A stretch of DNA of 16,358 nucleotides from Nitrosomonadaceae bacterium (lineage in GTDB: Bacteria > Pseudomonadota > Gammaproteobacteria > Burkholderiales > Nitrosomonadaceae), in assembly GCA_919902625.1 (NCBI GenBank), contig CAKKRO010000231.1, forward strand, positions 1-16,358, written 5' to 3'. Below are positions 8,601 to 14,470 of this stretch, in pieces. Each line of letters starts with the position of its first letter. Position 1 is the stretch's first letter. The position numbers and the translations under genes are program-made. A model generated the notes under the pieces. It worked only from the letters and a program-made list of their open reading frames with translations, made no database searches and had not been told where the DNA came from.

Positions 8601-10122
8601 TCAGATCAAAGGCATAGCAAGTTTTGTTCCCATTAAAATCCGTGTGACTGGCAACATTACCATTGATATCGTAAGTTGTTGCCGATAACGCAGCAGTGCA
8701 ACCGGCACCGGCTGGCTGGGATTGACTAGTGCTTCTGGCTACCCCGAGTATGGTCTGGAACTGATGCACATATTGGCTGCCCAGTGGATCGGTAACTATC
8801 GTGTGACCGCCATCCGCACTATAGGTCAGCATATACCGATCAGTACCACCTGCATGCTCAGTAATAATCGCACGGCCTTGTCCGTCATAGGTGTAAGTGG
8901 CATAACGAATACCGTTTTCATCGGTGATGCCGGTCAATGCATGAGGAAGATTGGTATTGCTGGTGTGAGCCGGTTCGTTGTAGTGGTAGATGCGAGTTCT
9001 GCCATCAGGATAAGTAATGCTAGTTAAGTTGCCATTGCTTTCATAGATAAATTGATAAAGATTACCCGCAAGGTCGGTCAGAGTGGCAAAATTACCATAG
9101 GCATCATGGGTAAATCGTAATTGCCGTCCGAAAATGTCGGTAACATTAACCAGATTTCCATTTGAGTTATATGACAATGTATGAGTGAATCCGCTTCGAT
9201 CTTCGATTGAAATGAGTCTCCCAGAAGTATCATAATGTTCTGTTTTGTCAGAAAACCTGTCGGCATAAATCCAGCCTGTCCGTTGATTATTGGCATTAAC
9301 AAGTTCAATAAGCGAGTCTTTGATATCATTATCGCTATGCCACTCCCCTGTAGTTTGGTCTTTATAAAATAAAAAAGCGCCTTTACCACGGTAAACGCGT
9401 GCACTCGTTGGAATTTCCTGACCATCAAGAACTATAAACTTGTAGTAAGTGTGCCGCCAGGTAACACCCAATCTTTTACTATCGTTATGTTGATAGTAAA
9501 GCTGGAAATCAATTGGAAATTGACCTCCCCATATTTTATAAATAGATTGAGTAACTTCTTTACGCCCAAGTCCGATATGGACTGGATTGGGGGTTCTCTC
9601 GCCGCAACTTTGTGGCTTGGCAAGGTCTTTCTCGCCATCAGGGTAGGAAGGTACAGGGCATGCAATATAGCCATGATGCCACCCTCCTCCAAGTGTACTG
9701 GGGACATAGAATCCTGTAATATTTGATGGGCAAACTCCATGCATGCTTGCGCCCTTCCATCCACAATAATCAGGTTCATAAGATCTGCAAAACCTGAATC
9801 CCCATAGCCATCCATCTTGGCTAGGTATTTTTTCATTTTGGTGACATAACCAGACACCTCCTTGCTCTAAACATACCCCCTCTCTTTGTGGATCTAAAGC
9901 ATCATTTGGTGATGAGTAAACATGGTAACTGTTGAGTGCTTGCTCTGAGAAACCAGAAAGTGGGAAAAAATTCTGAAGCCAGACATATCTTGTTGGCGGT
10001 TGAATGGATATATCTGCAGGTATATTGCTGTTTGCCGAAGCACTTAAACCAACCCAATAGAGTAATACAAATAGGGCTAATTGAACTAAATTCCACTTAA
10101 TCCGTACAAATTTTCCTAACAT
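5689..10122 (-). CDS. Sec-exported Rhs/YD-repeat protein with L,D-transpeptidase-like C-terminal toxin
   Basis: This 1477-residue polymorphic toxin carrier is intact. Residues 1-30 form a Sec signal peptide (Lys4, Arg7, Lys9; hydrophobic 11-26; SASA before the likely cleavage). Residues 31-175 are a Trp- and Cys-rich region with seven cysteines (84, 93, 112, 120, 131, 155, 173) that I do not recognise. From about 178 follows a DUF6531-like Rhs entry segment, then many YD repeats (YDANSN, YDAAGN, YDALDR and similar) to about 1270. The Rhs-associated core at about 1300-1358 includes RFPGQYFDKETGLHYNYFRY and ends in DPFGL, the usual boundary where Rhs cores release the tip. The last 119 residues are the toxin. 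No PAAR or transmembrane helix is visible after the signal peptide. No Shine-Dalgarno precedes the ATG. The gene runs in the same direction as the amgK operon, from which a deleted IS separates it. Confidence 0.93.
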   Translation of the reverse strand: MLGKFVRIKWNLVQLALFVLLYWVGLSASANSNIPADISIQPPTRYVWLQNFFPLSGFSEQALNSYHVYSSPNDALDPQREGVCLEQGGVWLCHQNEKIPSQDGWLWGFRFCRSYEPDYCGWKGASMHGVCPSNITGFYVPSTLGGGWHHGYIACPVPSYPDGEKDLAKPQSCGERTPNPVHIGLGRKEVTQSIYKIWGGQFPIDFQLYYQHNDSKRLGVTWRHTYYKFIVLDGQEIPTSARVYRGKGAFLFYKDQTTGEWHSDNDIKDSLIELVNANNQRTGWIYADRFSDKTEHYDTSGRLISIEDRSGFTHTLSYNSNGNLVNVTDIFGRQLRFTHDAYGNFATLTDLAGNLYQFIYESNGNLTSITYPDGRTRIYHYNEPAHTSNTNLPHALTGITDENGIRYATYTYDGQGRAIITEHAGGTDRYMLTYSADGGHTIVTDPLGSQYVHQFQTILGVARSTSQSQPAGAGCTAALSATTYDINGNVASHTDFNGNKTCYAFDLNRNLEIVHIEGLAAGSSCPDDLFSYTPATNRSERKILTDWHATFRLPVRMIEASRETSLDYDAHGNLTQFHIKDTTTGASRSWATSYIYHPVVPGVIVQRIEDGPRTDVADVTTIDYYAPEAICTNGHSGCRGQVARVTNALGHVTQISRYSAHGQPEEIIDPNGLRTVLTYDTRQRLLTRASGTETTRYQYDKAGQLIQLTRPDNSTLTYTYDDAYHLIRITDRLGNTIHYTLDAMGNYVKEEILDAGNVLSKTQRQEFDALSRLWKMIGAQNQTAQFSYDPNGNLTQTIDALHHTASNRFDALNRLIQSTDPAGGQILQNYDDLDKITKVTDPRSIDTIYMTNALGDILQEISADRGTITYTYDATGNQITRTDVRGVIQTTTYDALDRPIGQSYTTVVDVPDTAATIWRYDEGTNGIGRLTGMSDESGITTYQYDVYGRLLNKTQIIHYGKESFTHTLSYQYDNSGRLGQTIYPSGIRINTFYDIDGHPVEIHINDNVLMQDIVYYPFGAPKSWVWGNGQPYNRSYDLDGRLTQHSVGTDIQTLTYDAAGHIIGTSQTNPIYNRSFEYDVLDRLIRQADNISTRLWGYDANSNRTHEQSGSMIFPYTLDTGSNHLLQVAGPVARIYTYDAAGNPLTDGITHYAWDASGRLSKTMLNNKVSDNLYNGLGERLLKIGSRSAKGGPYLYFYDSTGQLIGDYEKTKGAKQTINWIPKQETIWLGDIPIAVIRQSVATEPVQVFYIYTDYLNTPRLIVNQSNAPVWRWDNVYAFGSNLPYEDPDGDGQSFEYNLRFPGQYFDKETGLHYNYFRYYEPETGRYLSSDPIGVEGGLNTYGYANGNPINRLDPFGLSDVTFDRGRGTIIIYDNKGNRIGQFPAGNNTASKSNGPWPNGIFPYSHYVLHPKSGPTGPYGSNGNHVFSVPGRIGMGIHSGRSGPQSKTLGCIRTTDEATEFLRKLNQIDPLRTITVK
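5692..6048 (-). other. Toxin tip of Rhs: YkuD / Tlde1-like L,D-transpeptidase domain
   Basis: This is the segment encoding residues 1359-1477, directly after the DPFGL core boundary. Such variable C-terminal tips carry the toxic activity in Rhs proteins. The sequence has GTIIIYDNKGNRIGQF, a proline-glycine-rich stretch (NGPWPNGIFPY), then GMGIHSGRSGP and TLGCIRTTDEA. His1438 (codon 5809-5811) and Cys1451 (codon 5770-5772), 13 residues apart, match the His...Gly-Cys-Ile-Arg pattern of L,D-transpeptidases. The same pattern occurs in the type VI effector Tlde1, which damages peptidoglycan from the periplasm. The common Ser-His-Gly-Cys is here Thr-Leu-Gly-Cys. I infer a cysteine-dependent peptidoglycan cross-link exchange or cleavage activity; substrate and activity are not shown by the sequence. 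Confidence 0.75.
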
Positions 10123-10139
10123 TATTTGTGATTAGAATG

Positions 10140-10185
10140 ATTGAAGTATTCAGGTAATTACGTCATTAGAAATGAATACTTTAAT
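10140..10185. promoter_or_regulatory. Palindromic leader ahead of rhs
   Basis: AAGTATTCA at 10144-10152 is matched by TGAATACTT at 10173-10181. Outer bases extend the pairing to 10140 and 10185 with a G-T wobble. The 20-base centre contains a nested TAAT/ATTA pair. The element ends 17 bases upstream of the rhs ATG. It could be an operator for a dimeric repressor or a hairpin in the rhs leader transcript. No protein can be assigned. The arms match exactly, but function is inferred. Confidence 0.5.
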
Positions 10186-10219
10186 TCAAAAGTGGATTCA
10201 GAAATAAAAGAAAAGCTCA

Positions 10220-10223
10220 TCAG
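10220..10223. repeat. Target-site duplication, left copy (TCAG)
   Basis: TCAG directly precedes the left inverted repeat; an identical TCAG at 10761-10764 directly follows the right one. The 4-bp length agrees with IS5-family insertion and shows that both ends of the element are original. Confidence 0.8.
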
Positions 10224-10239
10224 GGAAACTCTGATTAAG
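10224..10239 (+). repeat. Left terminal inverted repeat of the IS
   Basis: GGAAACTCTGATTAAG is the exact reverse complement of 10745-10760. Its inner half CTGATTAA (10231-10238) also pairs with TTAATCAG at 10246-10253, forming a subterminal hairpin with an 8-bp stem and 7-base loop. This could block transcription entering the element or mark the transposase binding site. Confidence 0.9.
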
Positions 10240-10306
10240 TCTCCTTTAATCAGATACAAACAAGTAAAATAAGCGCATTCTTTTTCTCGATTGAAAGATC
10301 GTCAAG

Positions 10307-10609
10307 ATGAATCAACGCAGCTTTGCAAAAACGGGGTTTGTAAAGAACCCCAAACCACCAGGCGACAACGCTTTCTGAATGAAATAGATACCGTTGTACC
10401 TTGGGATATGCTCATCCAGCGCATAGCACCTCACTATCCAGTCGCGCGGGCTCAGGCCGCCGTCCGAGTTTGGCTATACGAAAGTGCGCTATCATGGTTT
10501 GTATAAGAATGGGCAACAACTTTATATGCTATTTGCGTTGTCCAATCTCTTTATGGCACGCAAGGCAATGATGCCTACACAGCATAATTTACGTCTATTG
10601 AGTGAATAA
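10307..10609 (+). pseudogene. IS5-family transposase remnant (frameshift plus large internal deletion)
   Basis: The reading begins at ATG 10307 with MNQRSFAKTGFVKNPK. It must then shift frame near 10352-10354, where one A seems to be lost from an A-run, to continue as TTRRQRFLNEIDTVVPWDM and LIQRIAPHYP. This is the conserved N-terminal block of IS5 transposases. Similarity stops around 10440. From about 10469, in a third register relative to that block, the C-terminus reads FGYTKVRYHGLYKNGQQ then LYMLFALSNLFMARKAMMP, ending at TAA 10607-10609. The catalytic DDE core between these blocks is gone. With both a frameshift and a deletion the gene cannot make an active enzyme. Programmed frameshifting alone would not explain the missing centre. 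Confidence 0.88.
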
Positions 10610-10657
10610 AAATCAAAATTCACTCAGTTATCCTGATAATTGATGCTCAATCAGGAT
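10599..10657 (+). terminator. Two adjacent stem-loops at the end of the transposase remnant
   Basis: TGAGTGAAT at 10599-10607 pairs with ATTCACTCA at 10618-10626 around a 10-base A-rich loop. ATCCTGA at 10630-10636 pairs with TCAGGAT at 10651-10657, with an inner TTGA/TCAA stem and a three-base bulge. The first overlaps the transposase stop codon. The second is followed by TTCTTT. Together they may end transposase transcription or, read leftward, weaken read-through from the amgK operon into rhs. The T-tracts are short, so terminator strength is uncertain. Confidence 0.5.
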
Positions 10658-10744
10658 TTCTTTGCTAAGAATCTAACAGATTGTCGTTTTATTGGCAGAT
10701 TGATCCATTCTTCATTCTTACTCGCACGCTGCTTGTAAATCCGG

Positions 10745-10760
10745 CTTAATCAGAGTTTCC
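10745..10760 (+). repeat. Right terminal inverted repeat of the IS
   Basis: CTTAATCAGAGTTTCC is the exact reverse complement of the left end at 10224-10239. It defines the right boundary of the 537-bp element. Confidence 0.9.
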
Positions 10761-10764
10761 TCAG
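10761..10764. repeat. Target-site duplication, right copy (TCAG)
   Basis: This is the right-hand partner of the TCAG at 10220-10223, directly outside the 16-bp terminal inverted repeat of the deleted IS5-family element. Confidence 0.8.
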
Positions 10765-10831
10765 GGTATTTCAGCACCCATGAAGCAACTGCCATATGAG
10801 TATCAGTTGTGCTGGCGCTACTTGATCCAGT

Positions 10832-11200
10832 CTAGTGCTTCTTCCGTGAAGTCCGATGAATCTCCGTTTCCTCAATAATCTGCGCATCTTCGATGATAAT
10901 CGTTTGATCCGCTTCAGCCTCCCGGTTTAAATCATCGGGTTGCTGCGTGGCGTTTTCAAATTTCCTGCGCAGCCACCAGAATCGTATCCCAATCACCACC
11001 ACAGCCACTGCGAGCAAAGCCAGAAAAGCGGCAAAAAAGAAAACGCCGATAAGCGCCATGAAAGCAACGACCGGAATGAGGATTGCAAAGGTAATCCAGC
11101 GATTAACCGGTGAAACGGGTACCCGCTCATATTCCCCTGATTCGTTTTGGCGATATTCGGAAACCCTGCTGATAATAATTTTCTTCTCTTCATCGTTCAT
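10832..11200 (-). CDS. Small two-helix membrane protein of unknown function
   Basis: I do not recognise this 122-residue protein. The first 33 residues are charged (NDEEKKIIISRVSEYRQNE). Residues about 35-73 are strongly hydrophobic and would make two closely spaced transmembrane helices. They are followed by a basic segment (RFWWLRRKFE) and an acidic tail (QTIIIEDAQIIEETE) ending in RTSRKKH. The basic patch after the helices suggests that both termini lie in the cytoplasm. The ATG overlaps the pepP stop as ATGA (11197-11200), so it is translated with pepP and is the last gene of the amgK-murU-pepP group. No catalytic motif is visible. Its stop is 68 bp from the right target duplication of the IS. 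Confidence 0.85.
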   Translation of the reverse strand: MNDEEKKIIISRVSEYRQNESGEYERVPVSPVNRWITFAILIPVVAFMALIGVFFFAAFLALLAVAVVVIGIRFWWLRRKFENATQQPDDLNREAEADQTIIIEDAQIIEETEIHRTSRKKH

Positions 11201-12504
11201 TGCATCAGCTCCTCTATGTCGGCTATTGCTTTGGGTGCCGCATCAGTCAAAAGTTCATGACCGGTTTGCGTCACGATCACATCGTCTTCTATCCGAATGC
11301 CGATATTCCAGAAATGTTCCGGGACATTCTCTGCCGGACGGATATAACATCCCGGTTCAACGGTCAGCACCATGCCGGGTTGCAGTAAACGCCACTCGCC
11401 TTGTTGCTTGTATTCGCCGGCGTCATGCACATCCATTCCCAGCCAGTGCCCGGTTCGGTGCATATAAAAACGTTTGTAATCTTCCGATTCCAGCACGGCA
11501 TCCACACTGCCCTGACATAATCCCAGATCAATAAAACCCTGCGCCAGTATATGCAATGCCGCCTGGTGCGGGTCATTCCAGCTATTTCCCGGTTTTACCT
11601 GGGCAATCGCTGCAGCTTGCGCGGCTAGAACCAATTGATAAACATCTTTCTGCACAGCGGTGAATTTTCCATTCACCGGGAATGTCCGGGTGATATCGGA
11701 GGCATAGCCATTCAGCTCACACCCCGCATCAATCAATATCAAATCACCGGATTTCAATTCGGCGTTGTTTTCAACATAATGCAACACGCAAGCATTGGCG
11801 CCACCTGCCACAATGGAGGTATAGGCGGGTGCCTGCGCGCCGTGCCGGTAGAAGGTATGGAGCAATTCAGCTTCGATCTCATACTCGCGCATTCCTGGGC
11901 GGGTTGTTTGCATGGCACGCTGATGCGCCTGGGTTGAGATGTCGGCTGCCCGCTGCATGATCTGCAATTCATCAGTGCCCTTAATCAGGCGCATTTCATC
12001 CAATATCGCACGGCAATCATGAATTTCACTGGGTGCTGCCACGCCAGTACGTGCTTGCTCGCGTACCCGGTTTAGCCAGCCAATGATACGTTGATCCCAG
12101 GCAGGATCTTGTCCCAGCACGGTATAGACAGCAGGTTGATCCGTCAATAGTTTGGGAAGTAATTCATCCAGTTGGACAACGGGATACGTTTCATCAAAAC
12201 CAAAAACCTCTTTGGCCGCTTCCGGCCCATAGCGGAAACCATCCCATATCTCACGCTCCTTGTCTTTTTCGCGGCAAAACAGAATATGCCTGGCGGGCGT
12301 TTTTTCTGTTCCGGCAATAATTACCAGCACCGCTTCAGGTTCACGAAAACCCGTCAAATAATAAAAATAGCTGTCAAACCGGTAAGGATAATGGGCGTCA
12401 CGGTTACGCAACCGCTCCGGGGCCGTTGGAATGATAGCGACACCGGATTGCATTCTGGATGCCATCAGTTGCCGGCGTGTGATAAAAGGCTGAATTTGTG
12501 TCAT
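11197..12504 (-). CDS. pepP: Xaa-Pro aminopeptidase (aminopeptidase P)
   Basis: Aminopeptidase P removes the N-terminal residue when proline is second; it is a dinuclear manganese enzyme of the cytoplasm. The 435-residue protein has the N-terminal domain (RMQSGVAIIPTAPERLRNRD, SYFYYLTGF) and the pita-bread catalytic domain. All five metal ligands are visible: Asp259 in LIDAG, Asp270 in YASDITRTFP, His353 in HRTGHWLGMDVHD, Glu383 in VEPGCYI and Glu406 in IRIEDD. This spacing agrees with the E. coli enzyme. The supporting His residues (LHY near 242, His349, His360) are also present. Its start lies 15 bp after the murU stop. Length matches the family. In gammaproteobacteria pepP often precedes ubiH; here the next gene is a small membrane protein instead. 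Confidence 0.96.
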   Translation of the reverse strand: MTQIQPFITRRQLMASRMQSGVAIIPTAPERLRNRDAHYPYRFDSYFYYLTGFREPEAVLVIIAGTEKTPARHILFCREKDKEREIWDGFRYGPEAAKEVFGFDETYPVVQLDELLPKLLTDQPAVYTVLGQDPAWDQRIIGWLNRVREQARTGVAAPSEIHDCRAILDEMRLIKGTDELQIMQRAADISTQAHQRAMQTTRPGMREYEIEAELLHTFYRHGAQAPAYTSIVAGGANACVLHYVENNAELKSGDLILIDAGCELNGYASDITRTFPVNGKFTAVQKDVYQLVLAAQAAAIAQVKPGNSWNDPHQAALHILAQGFIDLGLCQGSVDAVLESEDYKRFYMHRTGHWLGMDVHDAGEYKQQGEWRLLQPGMVLTVEPGCYIRPAENVPEHFWNIGIRIEDDVIVTQTGHELLTDAAPKAIADIEELMQ

Positions 12505-12519
12505 AAGTACATGAAGTCT

Positions 12520-13254
12520 TTAAATTTGTTCAATGAATGGCCATGGCGATTGAAGTTTGAGTTGCTGATCGAGTAATTCAAGCCGTTCCGGCGTTCCAAC
12601 ATCGACCCATTGCCCGGAAAAATATTCACCGCTCACTTTTCCTGCCTGCATGGCTTGCCGCAATATCGGCGCCAGTTTCATTGCCACACCGGGTGTTATG
12701 GCATTAAAAAGTTGCGGTTGATAAACGCCGATGCCGCTGAAAGTCAGTTTATTATCCCCTGTCAGCGTCACCCGATCCCCTTTTAATGCGAAATCACCGT
12801 CGGCATGGTGTAATGGATTATCCACCAGCACAAGATACGCAAGGGGTTGGTCAACATTCGACTGCATCGCTCTCATTACCGGTAGCAGTGAAGCAAAATC
12901 CATTGCGCAATAAATATCCGCATTGACCACCAGAAATGGCGCGTTGCTGGATTCATCCGTCAAGAGTGGCAAAGCATTGGCGATCCCTCCCGCCGTTTCC
13001 AGAACAATTTTTTCAGGCGAATAGTGAACGTTCACACCATAGCACGCACCATTCCCTAAAGCATTTTCAATCATTTCACCCAGATAGGCATGGTTAATGA
13101 CGATATCGACAAAACCCGCACGCGCCAGATTCTTTAACTGATATTCGATTAACGCAGCGCCACCAGCCTTTAACAAAGGTTTGGGCAGATTATCGGTGAG
13201 CGGACGCATGCGTTCTCCGCGGCCCGCTGCGAGAATCATGGCTTTAAAAGGCAC
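12520..13254 (-). CDS. murU: N-acetylmuramate 1-phosphate uridylyltransferase
   Basis: MurU transfers UMP to MurNAc-1-phosphate, giving UDP-MurNAc and bypassing the fosfomycin-sensitive step of wall synthesis. The protein is a sugar nucleotidyltransferase: AMILAAGRGERMRPLT at the N-terminus, PKPLL with the nucleotide-binding Lys, ETAGG about 85 residues in, and NAD with the metal-binding Asp (about 113). FSGIGVY and WVDVGTPERL lie in the C-terminal part. I chose GTG at 13254, because family members begin within a few residues of KAMILAAG and this start sits 4 bp after the amgK stop. Upstream in-frame ATG 13308 would add 18 residues (262 in total) and overlap amgK by 50 bp; ATG 13239 is a third option. 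None has a good ribosome site. A general glucose-1-phosphate nucleotidyltransferase is possible, but the amgK neighbour argues for MurU. Confidence 0.9.
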   Translation of the reverse strand: MPFKAMILAAGRGERMRPLTDNLPKPLLKAGGAALIEYQLKNLARAGFVDIVINHAYLGEMIENALGNGACYGVNVHYSPEKIVLETAGGIANALPLLTDESSNAPFLVVNADIYCAMDFASLLPVMRAMQSNVDQPLAYLVLVDNPLHHADGDFALKGDRVTLTGDNKLTFSGIGVYQPQLFNAITPGVAMKLAPILRQAMQAGKVSGEYFSGQWVDVGTPERLELLDQQLKLQSPWPFIEQI

Positions 13255-13258
13255 GGTA

Positions 13259-14263
13259 TCAGAAGGTATAACCAATTTTTGGGCCTGATTCAACAGGGTC
13301 CAGTTCATCCAGCAAGTTAAGCAACAGATGAAGCTCCCGGTAGCGTTTGCAAGCTTTGCGCAAATATTCCATCACCAGCGGCATATCCTGCAAATAAGTT
13401 GTTTTACCATCACGATAATTCAGGCGGGCGAAAATTCCCAGCACCTTAAGATGGCGTTGCACGCCCATCCATTCAAAATCCCGGTAAAATCCGGCAAAAT
13501 CAGCAGATACCGGCAATCCGGCCTGACGGGCCTTTTCCCAATAGCGAATCATCCAGTCCAGAATACGTTCCTCGTCCCACCGGATATAAGCATCCTTGAA
13601 TAACGATACCAAATCATAAGTAATGGGGCCATACACAGCATCCTGGAAATCAATAATGCCCGGATTGGGCGATGCCACCATCAAATTACGTGAGTGGTAG
13701 TCGCGATGTACCAATACCCTGGGCTGCGCGAGGTTGTTTTGTAAAATCCTTGTAAAAACCGTATGCAGAACTGTCTTCTGTTTTTCGGATAAATCTATCT
13801 GCAGATGTCTGGCGATATACCAATCCGGGAACAGGTTTAATTCTCTCAACAAGAGCGTTTCATCATAGCCGGGCAAGCCTTCCGCCTGTTGCGACAACTG
13901 TAGCTTAACCAGTGCATCCATCGCGTCACCATAAAGCTGATTGGCCAGATCCGCTTGACTCTGGAGCGCCTGCAGGAAAGTTGTGTTGCCCAGATCGGAC
14001 AGCAACAAAAAACCATGCTCCAGATTCCGCGCCAATATTTTGGGCACATGCACACCGGCAGCCGCCAGAATTTCCGCTACCTGCAAAAATGGCGTACAGT
14101 CTTCATGTTGAGGCGGTGCATCCATCACAACAAAAGTCCGGTCATCGAAGGAAACACGGAAATATCGCCGGAAACTGGCATCTGCAGACGCCGGCTGCAA
14201 AGTAAATGGCTCTGCCGGAAATTGCTCTTTAAGCCAATTTTCAAGTAATTGCATGCGTTCCAT
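13259..14263 (-). CDS. amgK: N-acetylmuramate/N-acetylglucosamine anomeric kinase
   Basis: AmgK phosphorylates the anomeric hydroxyl of MurNAc (and GlcNAc) from recycled peptidoglycan, feeding MurU. The 334-residue protein belongs to the aminoglycoside phosphotransferase / APH fold. It has an N-terminal lobe with DASFRRYFRV (28-37) and FVVMDAPP, the hinge LLLSDLGNTTFLQAL (86-100), the catalytic loop HRDYHSRN (186-193) with Asp188 and Asn193, and the metal-binding IIDFQDA (203-209) with Asp205. Length is typical. It opens a leftward operon, amgK-murU-pepP-small membrane protein. ATG 14263 is preceded by GGGA about ten bases upstream; the internal ATG of Met4 is a possible alternative. The pair marks a MurNAc salvage route of the Pseudomonas putida type rather than the MurQ route of E. 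coli. Confidence 0.94.
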   Translation of the reverse strand: MERMQLLENWLKEQFPAEPFTLQPASADASFRRYFRVSFDDRTFVVMDAPPQHEDCTPFLQVAEILAAAGVHVPKILARNLEHGFLLLSDLGNTTFLQALQSQADLANQLYGDAMDALVKLQLSQQAEGLPGYDETLLLRELNLFPDWYIARHLQIDLSEKQKTVLHTVFTRILQNNLAQPRVLVHRDYHSRNLMVASPNPGIIDFQDAVYGPITYDLVSLFKDAYIRWDEERILDWMIRYWEKARQAGLPVSADFAGFYRDFEWMGVQRHLKVLGIFARLNYRDGKTTYLQDMPLVMEYLRKACKRYRELHLLLNLLDELDPVESGPKIGYTF

Positions 14264-14470
14264 TCATGTATCCCAATAATTAACCGTTATTTAACAGGCA
14301 GCCCATTCATTGAAAGTAGCAGGACAAAATAACCATCGATCCTTAACACTGGAACCCTTCTCAATAACAGTGGATAATCAGATCTTGCAAAGATATTCAA
14401 ATGAGATTTTATCACGCCACCATCATAACCAACTCAACAAGTAGTGAATCACTCAATAAGGAGAACATCG
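14264..14470. promoter_or_regulatory. Divergent amgK / ubiK intergenic region
   Basis: This 207-bp AT-rich gap should hold promoters for the leftward amgK operon and rightward ubiK. For ubiK, TTGCAA at 14385-14390 with TTTTAT at 14407-14412 (16-base spacer) is a weak sigma-70-like pair. I found no convincing pair for amgK. No strong operator or hairpin stands out. These are tentative readings. Confidence 0.35.
14458..14463 (+). promoter_or_regulatory. Strong ribosome binding site of ubiK
   Basis: AAGGAG lies seven bases before ATG 14471. It decides the ubiK start against the in-frame ATG at 14444, which would add nine residues outside the family consensus and has no such site. It is the only near-perfect Shine-Dalgarno seen in this window. 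Confidence 0.85.

Larger units (their letters stand above)
10224..10760 (+). mobile_element. Internally deleted IS5-family insertion sequence (537 bp)
   Basis: Perfect 16-bp terminal inverted repeats bound the element: GGAAACTCTGATTAAG at 10224-10239 and its reverse complement at 10745-10760. Length, the GGAA start and the AAG end resemble IS5-group ends. A 4-bp direct repeat, TCAG, flanks it at 10220-10223 and 10761-10764, the usual IS5 duplication length. Inside are only the first ~50 and the last ~47 codons of an IS5 transposase; the family is normally about 1.2 kb, so roughly 600-700 bp of the centre are missing. Intact ends mean it could still be moved by a full-length relative in the same cell. 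It lies between the amgK operon and rhs, with 101 bp left before the rhs ATG. Confidence 0.9.

Noticed and set aside
8140..8688. 182-codon open frame on the plus strand inside rhs
   Set aside because: It is antisense to conserved YD-repeat coding sequence and has no recognisable protein features; long shadow frames are expected opposite a 4.4-kb gene.
6000..9300. Repeated short motifs in rhs as a possible CRISPR or DNA repeat array
   Set aside because: The repetition is at protein level (YD repeats); the DNA units vary in sequence and spacing and have no spacer structure.
10291..10506. 71-codon frame read as an intact small gene
   Set aside because: It is one frame of a broken IS5 transposase; the true start at 10307 is in another frame and the C-terminal block in a third register.
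10800..10831. RfaH ops-like element upstream of rhs
   Set aside because: On the minus strand only a short TAGCG resemblance exists, without the GGCGGTAGCG core.
10947..11534. 195-codon open frame on the plus strand
   Set aside because: It lies antisense to the membrane protein gene and to pepP, both supported by motifs and coupling; no family features.
14444..14470. Upstream ATG extending ubiK by nine residues
   Set aside because: Family alignment and AAGGAG at 14458-14463 both select ATG 14471.
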